A DNA stretch of 64,000 nucleotides from Fulvivirga imtechensis AK7 (GCF_000331535.1 NZ_AMZN01000014.1:1-64000), one strand, 5' to 3'. Numbered from the stretch's first letter, positions 36,516 through 46,183 are shown. The notes: generated by a model from the letters alone, not told the origin. Program-made: numbers and translations.

Positions 36516-37646
36516 TCAATTAGATATTGGGAGCATGGGCAATTGCAGTTCGAAGTTGTCAGCACTTACTACCTTATTGACACCCATGCCCGTAATAATT
36601 TTAAACCGTTCATCGAGGTTGGTCAAGCCTATCTTCGATGAATGCTGGAGCGTCTTTTTAGGTTTTATTTTATTGGCAATGCGTAAATAATTCTCCAGCA
36701 GGTTTACCTCTACCTGCATCGGGCTCCTTTGTGAGATCTCATTGTGCTTCACTACGTTTTCGAGGGCTATAAAGATGGATATCGGAGGAATCAGGTAAGC
36801 GCTTCTGGAACTTTCTTCAATATTAAAAAGGACTTGAAGATTTTTGTCAAATCTGAGGTATAAAAGGGAGAGATATTTGTCCAGAAAAAGCAACTCATCC
36901 TGCAGTATTACCAGCCGCTGATCTTTATTTGACAGGATGTAGCGGTATACTTCTGCCAGGCTTTGGGTAAACTCTTTTGCTCTTGAAGGGTCTGTGTCGA
37001 TAAGATATGAAAGGCTGTTGAGCGAATTGAACATAAAATGAGGGTCTATCTGGTTTTTTAGAGCCTCCAGCTCTGCCTGCACCCTGGCTCTTTCAAGCTT
37101 TTCCCCTTTTATTTTATCCGATTCCCGTTGCTTGATCAGGAAAACCGTCTCATAAATATGAGTGATAAAAATAACGCATATTACGCAAACAACCGCTGTT
37201 ATTTTAATTACACCCCAGTCAACCAGGCCTCCTGTTAACCTGTACCATCCTAAAAGCATAAACACCACCAGTGGCGCGGTGTAGAAAACATTGGCCCCTA
37301 ATATCATGATTATCTTTTGAGCGGGGTTGATAAACCAGTTGTACCGCTCCTCCAGTCTGAAAAGCAGCCAGCGGTTACCCTGCCAAATAAAAAAAGAGAT
37401 AAGTATGAAGTAACCATATGCCAGCATCAGGTAGGTTATTGACCGGTCATTGCTCGTAACCAACCCGGTGGCATTCGGTATTACCACACCAAAAAACTGG
37501 ATGCCAATGATCCGTACCAGTTTATCGTTAATGTTAATTTTATCATCCACCGCTTTAATGCAAAAGTTTTCCTTTTCAACAGACAGTTTTTCCGCTTCAG
37601 GTTTAAAGGCCGGTTTGCCATTGTTAAAAATACTATTTTCAATCAT
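36516..37646 (-). CDS. LytS/YehU-type sensor histidine kinase
   Basis: A 376-aa kinase of the His_kinase family typical of LytS/LytR pairs. Residues 45-190 contain four transmembrane segments. The H-box QIDPHFMFNSLNSLSYLI (about 205-222) carries the phosphorylated His. The ATPase part is reduced, as usual in this family: the N box is IALENVVKHNE, and the G box is poorly matched because residues after ENYLRIANKI diverge to LQHSSKIGLTNLDERF. The N-terminal 40 residues are hydrophilic. Coupled to the LytTR regulator 10 bp downstream. No extracellular sensor domain is present, so it probably senses the membrane state or a small ligand. Confidence 0.85.
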   Translation of the reverse strand: MIENSIFNNGKPAFKPEAEKLSVEKENFCIKAVDDKININDKLVRIIGIQFFGVVIPNATGLVTSNDRSITYLMLAYGYFILISFFIWQGNRWLLFRLEERYNWFINPAQKIIMILGANVFYTAPLVVFMLLGWYRLTGGLVDWGVIKITAVVCVICVIFITHIYETVFLIKQRESDKIKGEKLERARVQAELEALKNQIDPHFMFNSLNSLSYLIDTDPSRAKEFTQSLAEVYRYILSNKDQRLVILQDELLFLDKYLSLLYLRFDKNLQVLFNIEESSRSAYLIPPISIFIALENVVKHNEISQRSPMQVEVNLLENYLRIANKIKPKKTLQHSSKIGLTNLDERFKIITGMGVNKVVSADNFELQLPMLPISN

Positions 37647-37709
37647 CAGTTCACAGCAGAGGGCTTTTAGTTTTCAGTGATGAAACTATGACAATCAAAT
37701 ATATTATGT

Positions 37710-38075
37710 ATGGCACGAGTAGTACACTTCGAAATTCCTGCGGCAGATCCGGAGGTTTCGGTTCGATTTTATAAAAATGTTTTTGGTTGGGAATTCAGCA
37801 AATGGGGAGATGAGGAATACTGGCTGGCCAAGACAGGGGAGGATGATCTTCCTGGTATTAACGGAGCTATCATGAAGCAGCGCGATCCTGCTCAGCCTGT
37901 TGTAAATACCGTTGAAGTTCCCGATCTTGAAAAGGCCATTGAAGCGATTGAAAAGCACAAGGGGCAAATAGTGGCACCAAAGATGGCTGTTCCCACAGTG
38001 GGCTGGCTCGCCTACTTCAAGGATCCGGGTGGCTACATTAGTGGAATCATGCAGATGGATGCTAATGCTAAGTAG
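37710..38075 (+). CDS. VOC/glyoxalase-fold protein
   Basis: A 121-aa small vicinal-oxygen-chelate protein. The two beta-alpha-beta-beta-beta modules run 1-55 and 60-118. Candidate metal ligands are His6 (VVHFEI) and Glu in 'VNTVEV', but the C-terminal Glu ligand of glyoxalase I is replaced in 'PGGYISGIMQM', so it may not bind metal in the usual way. It belongs to the large group annotated as VOC family or CdpA-like proteins. It lies 63 bp from the divergent LytS start and heads a plus-strand group with two DUF1761-like genes. A repeat element follows. Function is unknown. Confidence 0.75.
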   Translation: MARVVHFEIPAADPEVSVRFYKNVFGWEFSKWGDEEYWLAKTGEDDLPGINGAIMKQRDPAQPVVNTVEVPDLEKAIEAIEKHKGQIVAPKMAVPTVGWLAYFKDPGGYISGIMQMDANAK

Positions 38076-38217
38076 TGCCTCTAAGAAAACGCTAATGTCT
38101 GCGTTACGCTCGTCCCAAAAATGCTCACGTACCTCAGTACGCTCCGCTTTTTGGAACTTCGCAAGCCTTGACCTTGACGTTTTCTTAAAGCCACTTGGCG
38201 TTTTCTTAGAGGCACTA
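38074..38217. mobile_element. Small element with perfect 19-bp inverted ends
   Basis: AGTGCCTCTAAGAAAACGC at the left and GCGTTTTCTTAGAGGCACT at the right form a perfect 19-bp inverted repeat enclosing about 105 bp. The interior has further inverted bits (CGTTTTCTTAAAGCC near the right end) and no gene. The left end starts at the last base of the VOC gene. The TAAGAAAAC core of the termini is shared with family 2 repeats, so both could be cut by the same enzyme. No target duplication is certain. Confidence 0.6.
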
Positions 38218-38251
38218 AGTACAATGCTCTGCCGAAGGATACTATGCAAAG

Positions 38252-38312
38252 ACGAGCTTGACCTTGATGCTTTCTTCAAGCCTCCTGGAATTTTCTTACA
38301 AAACACTAAATA
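38252..38312. repeat. Partial duplication of the element's right end
   Basis: The segment from GAGCTTGACCTTGATGC to TTTTCTTACAAAACACTAA is a diverged direct copy of the right end of the element at 38074-38217 (GACCTTGACG ... TTTTCTTAGAGGCACTAA). The pair is separated by about 35 bp. An open frame running across it is repeat-derived and not a gene. Confidence 0.5.
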
Positions 38313-38330
38313 ACCAAAGTAAAAACAGAA

Positions 38331-38759
38331 ATGACTAAAAAATTACGAATCAATCATGCAGCCGTTTGGGTGGCGGCTGTTCTTGCCCAGTTTGTCCCTC
38401 CACTTATTTATTCCGAGTTGTTTTTTGGTATTCGTTGGGCAGAATTAAATAAAATTACTGAAGATGATTTTCAGAGCTTTGACATGGCGACAGGGCTTAT
38501 TCTGGCACTGGCCGCAGCCGTGGTCACTATTTATGTAATGGCCTGGCTATTTACAAAGATCAAAGTAGAGTCCGGTCTTGAAGGTTTAAAAATTGCCTTG
38601 CTGATATGGCTGGCATTTGTATTTGTGGAAGTGGGCATTCAAAATCACTTTTCATTGCGACCCTTTGAGCTGACGCTGATTGATGAAGTAGTGGTATTGG
38701 TAAGGTATGAAATTGCAGGGGTGCTACTCGGTGTGTGGAGAAAGTATTCGGAAGTTTAA
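38331..38759 (+). CDS. DUF1761-like membrane protein (copy 1)
   Basis: A 142-aa protein with four hydrophobic segments (about 10-30, 52-78, 85-105, 120-138). It resembles DUF1761-type small membrane proteins and the next gene by layout: N-terminal helix, then an acidic loop, then three helices. Start at ATG 38331. It lies 33 bp before its neighbour on the same strand. The function of the family is unknown. A transport or scaffolding role would be speculation. Confidence 0.65.
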   Translation: MTKKLRINHAAVWVAAVLAQFVPPLIYSELFFGIRWAELNKITEDDFQSFDMATGLILALAAAVVTIYVMAWLFTKIKVESGLEGLKIALLIWLAFVFVEVGIQNHFSLRPFELTLIDEVVVLVRYEIAGVLLGVWRKYSEV

Positions 38760-38791
38760 TTTTTATGGAACAACTTAAACACTAAATAATC

Positions 38792-39190
38792 ATGGAAGAA
38801 GTATCAATTAACTGGCTGGCCGTTTTGGTGGCCACACTCTCAACCTTTGTTATCGGAGCCATCTGGTATGGGCCGGTCTTCGGGAAAAGATGGATGAAGG
38901 AAAACGGCTATACCGAAGAAGATCTCAAAGATGCCAATATGGGGAAAATATACGGGACAGCCTTTGTTCTGGAGCTATTCATGGCCATCAACCTGGCCTT
39001 TTTCCTCAACGGCCTGAGCATTCAGGAAGGTGCTCTGTACGGTTTTCTGACCGGCTTTGGCTGGATAGCAATGGCACAGGGTGTTAACTATTTATTTTCA
39101 AGAAAAACAATAACCCTCTGGTTTATCGACAGTTTTTACTTTGTGGTAACCTTTACATTAATGGGGGTGATATTGACAGCCTGGAAATAG
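38792..39190 (+). CDS. DUF1761-family membrane protein (copy 2)
   Basis: A 132-aa protein with four transmembrane helices. It carries the family pattern near the start, NWLAVLVATLSTFVIGAIWYGPVFGKRWMKENG, with the conserved W-Y-G-P and a helix-ending basic loop. The C-terminal half has 'GFGWIAMAQGVNYLFSRKTITLWFIDS', also typical. It is the last gene before a clear intrinsic terminator (39219-39262). With copy 1 it makes a probable two-gene unit. Function is not known for the family. Confidence 0.75.
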   Translation: MEEVSINWLAVLVATLSTFVIGAIWYGPVFGKRWMKENGYTEEDLKDANMGKIYGTAFVLELFMAINLAFFLNGLSIQEGALYGFLTGFGWIAMAQGVNYLFSRKTITLWFIDSFYFVVTFTLMGVILTAWK

Positions 39191-39218
39191 CCTGGTGTCT
39201 ATATTTATCAGATAATGC

Positions 39219-39262
39219 TTGCCCTGACGATCTGCGATGATTGGTCAGGGCAAAATTTTTTC
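39219..39262 (+). terminator. Intrinsic terminator after DUF1761 genes
   Basis: TTGCCCTGAC (39219-39228) pairs perfectly with GTCAGGGCAA (39244-39253), followed by AATTTTTTCTT. It ends the plus-strand DUF1761 unit and insulates the adhesin gene. Confidence 0.85.
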
Positions 39263-39411
39263 TTAGAATTCCTGATCCACATATCAGCCGCGTGCAATAA
39301 CAGTTCGCTCCGAACGGGTATTTTTCCCCTTTATACCTACCGCGGTTACTAAAACACTGATTTTCATATAAAATGATATTCAGTTTTACTATATTCAAGC
39401 CAATTTTTGTG

Positions 39412-42400
39412 ATGAAACCAATAACTATTTCAGGACGTTCTCTGTTTCTGCTTTTTGTTGCTATGGCTTTGGCAACAATTGAAACCTTTGGCCAGCGCGT
39501 ATATTGGACCCAAGGCACTCAGATAAGGAGTGCAAACCTCGATGGTTCCATGGTCATAACTCACTACACCCACCCGGATCAGCCTCATAAAATATCAATA
39601 GATCACACTAATAATATTGCTTTCTTCCTAACCTTACCGGGACAAGGTGATCTTTACCGGATCCCGTTGTCTACATTTACAGGCCCTACATTAATATACA
39701 GTTGGGGAGCCATGACAGCAGGGCTAAACATAGCTCATCACCCTGGCGATGCTAATGTTTATATAAGCTCATTTGTAGATAGTGATCCCGGACTAATAGA
39801 ATATAGCGCATACACTGATCAGGACTGCTGCCAATTTCCCACCACATTGAACATTGGATCATATAGTGGCGATGTCTTTCATGATATAAAAATAGATACC
39901 GATGGTGAAAACGTGTATGTGTCAAATGAATTTGATGGCGTAATTTATAGTGTAGGAACATTTGGCGGACCATTAACGACTGTTATACCTTCCGGAGCCG
40001 GAGAGGCTTTCGATTTCGATTTTGGCGCAAACGAGATTATTTATGAAAATCCAACCAACGATCAAATTTTAGCTGCTGATAAGGATTCGGGTACCGGAGG
40101 TTATACCAAGATCAGCAGTGGTCTTTCAGACATCAAGGCCATAGCTGTACACCCAGACGGGCGTCTTATTATATTAGATGCCAATACCATCAAAACGGCT
40201 AACAGCGATGGTTCTAATCTATTTCAGATTTTGACCGGCCTTACAGGCGCTACAGACCTTTCTCTCTCCGAATGCTCCGACCCTACCATTCAGGCATCGG
40301 CCGTTTCTGCTAACAGCACCACTCCTACATCAATTGATCTGAGCTGGACGAATGGAAATGGTGACGAAGTATTGGTTGTAGGTAAACAAGGGACAGCGGT
40401 TAGTAGTGGACCTAGAGATGGCATATTGCACGCTCACAGTTCAGTATTCGGTTCGGGGGATCATTTAGGACTCAGCAACTATGTAATATATCGTGGTACC
40501 GGAAATAGTGTGTCCGTAACCAATCTCGACCCGTCAACTACCTATCATTTTGCGGTTTATAGCTTAAATACCTTCGGAGCATGCTACCGCACGCCAGGAG
40601 CGACAGCCTCTACCACTACTTTAGCTCCTCCATCACCCCAAAATGTCAGTTCTGCACTCACTGACGATTCTTATCCTGCAGGTTCGACCATTTCTGTAGA
40701 AGTCACTTTTGACCAGGCGGTTGATGTAGGTGGCACGCCAAGGATATTACTTGAAACCGGCACAACAGACAGGCATGCGACCTATGTGGGTGGCTCCGGC
40801 ACTACCACATTGACGTTCCAATATGTAGTACAAGCAGGCGATGAATCCACAGATCTTGAGTATGTGAGTGCAAGCGCATTAGGGCTCAACGGAGGTACGA
40901 TTGTCGCTGCATCTGACAACACCACAGCAACGCTAACGCTACCTACACCGGGCACTGCAGGCTCCTTAGGCACCAATAAAGATATTATAATAGATGGTGT
41001 GTTACCTACTGTTTCATCCATTGCTGCATCTCCAAATCCTGTCACCGATGCCGATGCTGGAACTGGAACATTTACTCTTGCCATAGTTTTCATCGAGAAT
41101 ATGGATGCAAGTGTGTCACCATCTATCACGTTCCCCACAGAAGACCCATCTGCAACATTAACATTCAATTCGGGAAGCTGGTCAAGCGGCACTACTTATG
41201 AAGCAGTATACGATGTTGCAGACGCGGAGGAAATTATTGCAGATATTGATATAGTCATCACCTCTGCTCGGGACCTTGCGGGAAATATAATGAATCCACA
41301 TAGTCAGGCTGATGTTTTTTCCATTGACATGTGTACTCTGCCGGTTATTACACTGCAACCAACTGATAAGACCACCTGTGCAAATATCGCCACAGGCTTT
41401 TCAGTGACTGCCACAGGCACCTCACTAACTTATCAATGGGAAATGGATGATGGCGCAGGTGGTGTTTTCAATGCTATATCCGATGGCTCCCAATTTCAAA
41501 ATACCACAACAGATCAGGTAGATATCCTGGACCCGTCAGCACTGGACGGCTATAGATTCCAATGCGTAATAACAGAGAGTGGCAACTGCTCCACTACTTC
41601 AAATATTGTCACGCTTAACGTTGATCCGCTGCCATCAACCTCCAATGCCGGAGCAAATGATGCTGTTTGTGGTACCAGCTATACCCTGAGCGCTACTACT
41701 CCGGCAATTGGAACCGGTACCTGGTCAGTGGTCAGTGTTCCCGGTGGTTCTCCGGGAGTGACTTTTAGTGATGTTACAGCTAACAATGCAACGGTCGATC
41801 TTAATACCTCATTTGTATATGGCGCTTATGAATTTCAATGGGAGGTGACTTCAGGAATTTGTGCGTCATCCATCAGTACGGTGCAAATTACCTTTAGTGA
41901 AGCCGGTACATCAAATGCCGGAACAGATTTTACCGCCTGCGGAAGCACCGACTTTGCCCTTTCAGGCACGATAGGAGGCTCAGCAACAAGTGGCCATTGG
42001 CGTGTAGTTACAGGAGCAGGTACGCTTACCAGCTCTGGATCAGCTACCGGATCATCCATTTCAGGCCCTGCGATCAATGACAGTTATACTCCGGGGACCG
42101 CCGATTATGGTACGACCGTTTCTTTTGAACTAATAGCTGAAGACCCGGACGGAGCAGGAGCTTGTATAGACGTAGTAAGTCCTTTAAACGTCAATATAAT
42201 TGAGCCTCCGGTTATAGTACCACAGACGGTAACGGTATGTAGCGGGACAAATACCGGGGTTACACTTTCAGCCTCTCCAGGTACTATCAGTTCTTATGAG
42301 ATAGTTGATATCGTAGCAGATGCAGGACTAAACGCTGCTACGGGAAATGTTACCGTTGGCTCCGGATATTCCTCTGGCGCTATTCAAAATGATGTATTTA

Positions 42401-45000
42401 CAAACACAACAACCGGCACTTTGGTTGTGCGCTATGACATTCGAGCCACAGCAAGTGGCCCGCCTGCCTGCGTTGGACCGGTACAAACAATTACTGTTAA
42501 TATAAACCCACAGCCTGTAGTAGACCCGAATCTGTCTACATCTGCTTGTTCAAATACCCCGACGGGACTCGTACTGAGCACCGCTCCAGGGTCAGTGGCT
42601 GCTGGCGGAGGTTATCATTTGATAAATGTGGCGATACCTGGTGGTGTAACAGCTAATGCCGGTAATGCCACAATAGACTCCGGGCTTCCGGCAAACGCCC
42701 TAAGCAATGATTCTTTTTCAAACGGCACTTTATCTTCTCAGGTAGTACAGTACACCGTAGCGCCGATAAGCACTAACGGATGTGAGGGAGATGCTGTGGT
42801 AATAAATGTTACTATTGACCCTGCACCACAAATGAATACAGCCTTATCCACAGTATCAGCTTGTACCGGTAGCCCGCTAGGTGTTACGCTCTCCACCGCC
42901 GGGACGTCAATAAGTGCATCAAATTATGACATTACAGGTATTTCGGTGGATGCCACCCTAACGCCAGGAGGTAGCAATGCTACAATTGGAACCGGGAAAG
43001 CCTCCAGCGCTATTGCCAATGATGTGTTTACCAACAGTTCTTCCAGCATTGCCAGCGTTGTATATACCGTAGAGCCTGTAGGTGCCAATGGGTGTCACGG
43101 TGATCCGTTTGTCATTACAGCGCAGATAAGCCCCGCCAATACCGGTGCCATCGCCACCCCTGCAACTCAAACTATTTGCAGTGGTGAGACTACAGCGATT
43201 TCGCTATCAGGCGCTGATTCCTATAGCTGGACAGTAACTGCTCCTTCCGGTATATCAGGAGCATCTTCTGGAAATGGCAACACAATTGCACAAACGCTCC
43301 AAAACAATAACACTTCTACGGCAACCGTGACTTATACAATTACCCCTGTGGAAAATGGTTGTGCCGGCAATTCATTTACAGCAACAATTGCTGTTAACCC
43401 GCTGCCTCAGGTATTTCAGCTTTCAGGTGGAGGAAATATTTGCACCGGAGAAACTGCCAGCATTACACTGAGCGGTTCGCAAACCGGTACTACATACACT
43501 TTGTTGAGAAATGGTTCTACCGTAGTCGAAACGATGACAGGTACGGCTGGCGCCATCAATTTTACTGCCCAGTCAGCAGCCGGAAATTATACCGTACAGG
43601 CAGAAAATAGTAGCACAAGCTGTATTAGTAATATGACAGGAACTGCTACCATAACAGTAAGCACTCCCCCATCAGCCGCAGTGCTGAGCGGTAGCACTGC
43701 CATTTGTCAGGGAAGCGCTGCTCAACTCACATTAAATATCACAGGAGGCACGGCCCCATACACTATCGATATACAAAATCTTGGGGTAATCAATTTCACG
43801 GGCGCCCCAATAAGTGTAAGCCCGACAGTTACCACCAACTATTCACTCAATTCAGTTGTGGATGCTAATAATTGTAACGCCACAAGCATTGATAACACTG
43901 TTGTAACGGTGCAGGTAGACAACCCACCTACTACCGCGACTGTGGGTGCTGATGTTGAAGTTTGTGATGCTACATTTGCTAATTTGGGAGGTAATAACCC
44001 TTCAGTTGGAACAGGTCAGTGGAGTGTTGTTAGCGGAACAGGGTCAATTAATAATATAAACTCCCCGAACTCAGGGGTGACAGGGTTGGGCCTTGGCGTC
44101 AACGTATTTCAATGGACAATCTCCAATGGTACTTGCTCTTCATCCAGTGCGACCATAACCATTACCAGGAATGAAGGCCCATCCGGTAGGGGGATTGTAT
44201 CTTCCGGTACCGGAGGTGCCCGTTTTTGCCAGAACGACCAGAATATAACGTTCAGTGTCTCCGGGATCAGCAATGCCACTTCCTATATCTGGAGTTTGCC
44301 GGCAGGTGTTATTCCTGTGTCAGGTACTGTTGAAACTTCCTCTCCTTCAATAACGGTTAACCTGAATAATGCTCAAAGTGGGCCGGTTGAGGTAATCGGC
44401 AAGAATATGTGCGGCAGCAGTCCTGTTTCAAGCCCTTTGAATATAATCATACTGGCAAACCCTGACGTTACGATAGTTAACGAACCTGAAATAATTAGTG
44501 GGCGCACTACAACCTTTAATATTGAGGGGGGAACAGACATTACACAGGTTTTATGGCAGTTTGGTGATGGCGGCAGTTCTTCGGAGCTAAGTCCTGAACA
44601 CACCTACAGCACACCAGGAGGCTATACTGTAGTGCTGGAACTTGTCAATGATCAAGGATGTAGCAGCTCTATTGAAAAGCCTATTACCGTTAATGGCTTG
44701 GAACCGATAAGTATTAATAGTATTAAAAATGCTATTACACCAAATGGTGATGGCGCCAATGACCATTTGATTATCGAGAATATTGAAAACTACCCTGACA
44801 ATACTGTAACCGTTTTGGATCGATGGGGGGTTGAGATCATCAGGCTTGAAGGATATAAAAATGATTGGGACCTGGCTGTGGGAGGAAAAATAATTCCGGC
44901 AGGTAACTATTTGTGCATTGTGCAAATACGGGAAGGAGACAATACGGAGCGTAAGGTGGTAACCCGTACAATAACAGTAGTAAAAGGAAATGTTGAATAA
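39412..45000 (+). CDS. Giant T9SS-exported multidomain adhesin (type B sorting domain)
   Basis: A secreted protein of 1862 aa from MKPITISGRS; an upstream in-frame ATG at 39373 would place 13 residues before the signal peptide. Order: signal peptide to about 28; a YWTD/NHL-like beta-propeller (30-300); FN3-like domain (300-405); Ig/SwmB-like strands (410-640); an Ig-like domain (645-735); several Bacteroidota Ig/PKD-like repeats, including three related repeats of about 100 aa at 925-1240 with the recurring '...C.G....V.LS...' opening; a PKD domain near 1700-1775 (WQFGDGGSSSELSPEHTY); and a C-terminal CHU_C/type B sorting domain (ITPNGDGANDH ... LDRWGVEI ... IPAGNYLCIVQI). It is probably exported by T9SS and bound at or released from the surface. 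The PorP/SprF gene overlaps its end. Confidence 0.85.
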   Translation: MKPITISGRSLFLLFVAMALATIETFGQRVYWTQGTQIRSANLDGSMVITHYTHPDQPHKISIDHTNNIAFFLTLPGQGDLYRIPLSTFTGPTLIYSWGAMTAGLNIAHHPGDANVYISSFVDSDPGLIEYSAYTDQDCCQFPTTLNIGSYSGDVFHDIKIDTDGENVYVSNEFDGVIYSVGTFGGPLTTVIPSGAGEAFDFDFGANEIIYENPTNDQILAADKDSGTGGYTKISSGLSDIKAIAVHPDGRLIILDANTIKTANSDGSNLFQILTGLTGATDLSLSECSDPTIQASAVSANSTTPTSIDLSWTNGNGDEVLVVGKQGTAVSSGPRDGILHAHSSVFGSGDHLGLSNYVIYRGTGNSVSVTNLDPSTTYHFAVYSLNTFGACYRTPGATASTTTLAPPSPQNVSSALTDDSYPAGSTISVEVTFDQAVDVGGTPRILLETGTTDRHATYVGGSGTTTLTFQYVVQAGDESTDLEYVSASALGLNGGTIVAASDNTTATLTLPTPGTAGSLGTNKDIIIDGVLPTVSSIAASPNPVTDADAGTGTFTLAIVFIENMDASVSPSITFPTEDPSATLTFNSGSWSSGTTYEAVYDVADAEEIIADIDIVITSARDLAGNIMNPHSQADVFSIDMCTLPVITLQPTDKTTCANIATGFSVTATGTSLTYQWEMDDGAGGVFNAISDGSQFQNTTTDQVDILDPSALDGYRFQCVITESGNCSTTSNIVTLNVDPLPSTSNAGANDAVCGTSYTLSATTPAIGTGTWSVVSVPGGSPGVTFSDVTANNATVDLNTSFVYGAYEFQWEVTSGICASSISTVQITFSEAGTSNAGTDFTACGSTDFALSGTIGGSATSGHWRVVTGAGTLTSSGSATGSSISGPAINDSYTPGTADYGTTVSFELIAEDPDGAGACIDVVSPLNVNIIEPPVIVPQTVTVCSGTNTGVTLSASPGTISSYEIVDIVADAGLNAATGNVTVGSGYSSGAIQNDVFTNTTTGTLVVRYDIRATASGPPACVGPVQTITVNINPQPVVDPNLSTSACSNTPTGLVLSTAPGSVAAGGGYHLINVAIPGGVTANAGNATIDSGLPANALSNDSFSNGTLSSQVVQYTVAPISTNGCEGDAVVINVTIDPAPQMNTALSTVSACTGSPLGVTLSTAGTSISASNYDITGISVDATLTPGGSNATIGTGKASSAIANDVFTNSSSSIASVVYTVEPVGANGCHGDPFVITAQISPANTGAIATPATQTICSGETTAISLSGADSYSWTVTAPSGISGASSGNGNTIAQTLQNNNTSTATVTYTITPVENGCAGNSFTATIAVNPLPQVFQLSGGGNICTGETASITLSGSQTGTTYTLLRNGSTVVETMTGTAGAINFTAQSAAGNYTVQAENSSTSCISNMTGTATITVSTPPSAAVLSGSTAICQGSAAQLTLNITGGTAPYTIDIQNLGVINFTGAPISVSPTVTTNYSLNSVVDANNCNATSIDNTVVTVQVDNPPTTATVGADVEVCDATFANLGGNNPSVGTGQWSVVSGTGSINNINSPNSGVTGLGLGVNVFQWTISNGTCSSSSATITITRNEGPSGRGIVSSGTGGARFCQNDQNITFSVSGISNATSYIWSLPAGVIPVSGTVETSSPSITVNLNNAQSGPVEVIGKNMCGSSPVSSPLNIIILANPDVTIVNEPEIISGRTTTFNIEGGTDITQVLWQFGDGGSSSELSPEHTYSTPGGYTVVLELVNDQGCSSSIEKPITVNGLEPISINSIKNAITPNGDGANDHLIIENIENYPDNTVTVLDRWGVEIIRLEGYKNDWDLAVGGKIIPAGNYLCIVQIREGDNTERKVVTRTITVVKGNVE

Positions 45001-46183
45001 TTTGACCAGAGCTTTACTTTACACACTTACTGGTTTCTGTCTATTGATCTGCAACACATCGAGGTCACAGGATATTCCTTTGTATAGCCAAAAGCTTACT
45101 AATTCATTATTATATAACCCTGCCACTGCAGGAAGCGATTTTGGCTCTCTTACTTTTTCGCATAGAAAGTTTTGGTCCGGCATCGATGAAGCGCCTTCTT
45201 CTAACCTGCTTAGCCTGCATACTCCGTTTGCATACCATAAATTCGGGGTGGGGGTCAATCTTTTTAGTGAGAAGCTGGGGATCTATGATCGACTGACCGC
45301 CACAGGAGCTTTTGCTTACCATATCAATTTTACGGATGAAACTGCCCTGTCTATGGGTGTTTCAGCGGAGTATAACAGCCTGAAAGTCAGTACGGCCAGG
45401 CTGGATGTGCTTGATCAGACTGACCAATTGCTTTTTGGAGAGGACTTCAATACCAACAGTATTGATTTTTCCTTTGGGCTAAACCTGAAAACAAAATATT
45501 TCAATATTGGTGGGGCTGCCAACCGCATTAGCACCGGACTGGGCTTATCGGAAGAATCTAACCAACTGTCGCCATTCTATAGCAGCTATATTAATTTCAA
45601 GCTGCCTCTTGCCGGAGAAAGGGACCTGCTCGAACCTATTTTAACCTTTCGGCAGCTTTCTACCAAGTCTAATCAGTATGACCTGGGACTTTACTATACT
45701 TTCAAAAACCTGATTACGTTGGGAGGAGGCTACAGATCCAGTTTTGTTTCCAATACCTCGCCCCAATTAAGCGCTACTGCTGCTTTAAGAATAAAAAACA
45801 AGATAATAATCGGGTACACCTACGAGACATTCAGCGGGCAATACAATTCGAACCTGGGAAACAGCAGTGAGATCACACTAAGATTTGACTTCAGGGATCA
45901 GGGCTACAGCAAGAATTATAAAAACTCGCGGCAAATCATGAACAATTCTTTGGCCTTTAGAAGGAAAACCCTTACGCAGTCAGCCTCAACAGCCAGGAAA
46001 AAAGCGAAAAATCATTCTAAAAAGCTCGAAAAAAGATTAAAGAAAAACTACCTGAAGTCACCTAACTTCAGGATGAACAGTAGTAAAAAGTTGCATACCA
46101 AGAAGGTGAAAAAGGTACAGAAGAAGCGTTACAGCAAAAAGAAGCATCGCTATAAGCGAAGCAAGAAAAAAGGATTCAGATAG
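44990..46183 (+). CDS. PorP/SprF-family T9SS outer-membrane protein with basic tail
   Basis: A 397-aa protein. The signal peptide ends near ICNTSRSQ. The body to about residue 305 is the PorP/SprF beta-barrel: 'IPLYSQKLTNSLLYNPATAGS' is the family's opening signature, and amphipathic strands run to 'ITLRFDFRDQGYSKNY'. Such proteins pair with type B sorting-domain adhesins and are thought to hold them at the surface. The start codon lies inside the adhesin gene (11-bp overlap), which couples translation. The final 85-90 residues are an unusual tail rich in Lys and Arg (KKLEKRLKKN, KKHRYKRSKKKGFR) with few acidic residues, not part of the usual barrel. It might bind polyanionic surface material or peptidoglycan; this is inference. 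Confidence 0.85.
   Translation: MLNNLTRALLYTLTGFCLLICNTSRSQDIPLYSQKLTNSLLYNPATAGSDFGSLTFSHRKFWSGIDEAPSSNLLSLHTPFAYHKFGVGVNLFSEKLGIYDRLTATGAFAYHINFTDETALSMGVSAEYNSLKVSTARLDVLDQTDQLLFGEDFNTNSIDFSFGLNLKTKYFNIGGAANRISTGLGLSEESNQLSPFYSSYINFKLPLAGERDLLEPILTFRQLSTKSNQYDLGLYYTFKNLITLGGGYRSSFVSNTSPQLSATAALRIKNKIIIGYTYETFSGQYNSNLGNSSEITLRFDFRDQGYSKNYKNSRQIMNNSLAFRRKTLTQSASTARKKAKNHSKKLEKRLKKNYLKSPNFRMNSSKKLHTKKVKKVQKKRYSKKKHRYKRSKKKGFR

Noticed and set aside
38029-38313. 94-codon frame downstream of the VOC gene
   Set aside because: It overlaps the VOC gene end out of frame and reads through the inverted-repeat element and its duplicate; the internal similarity is repeat DNA.
40782-42077. Long antisense frames within the adhesin gene
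   Set aside because: Shadow frames caused by the repetitive Thr/Ser/Ala-rich coding sequence; they have no start context or family.
42190-43140. Repeats resembling an array (CRISPR or satellite)
   Set aside because: Units are about 300 bp, in frame, and diverged at DNA level; they are protein domain repeats of the adhesin.
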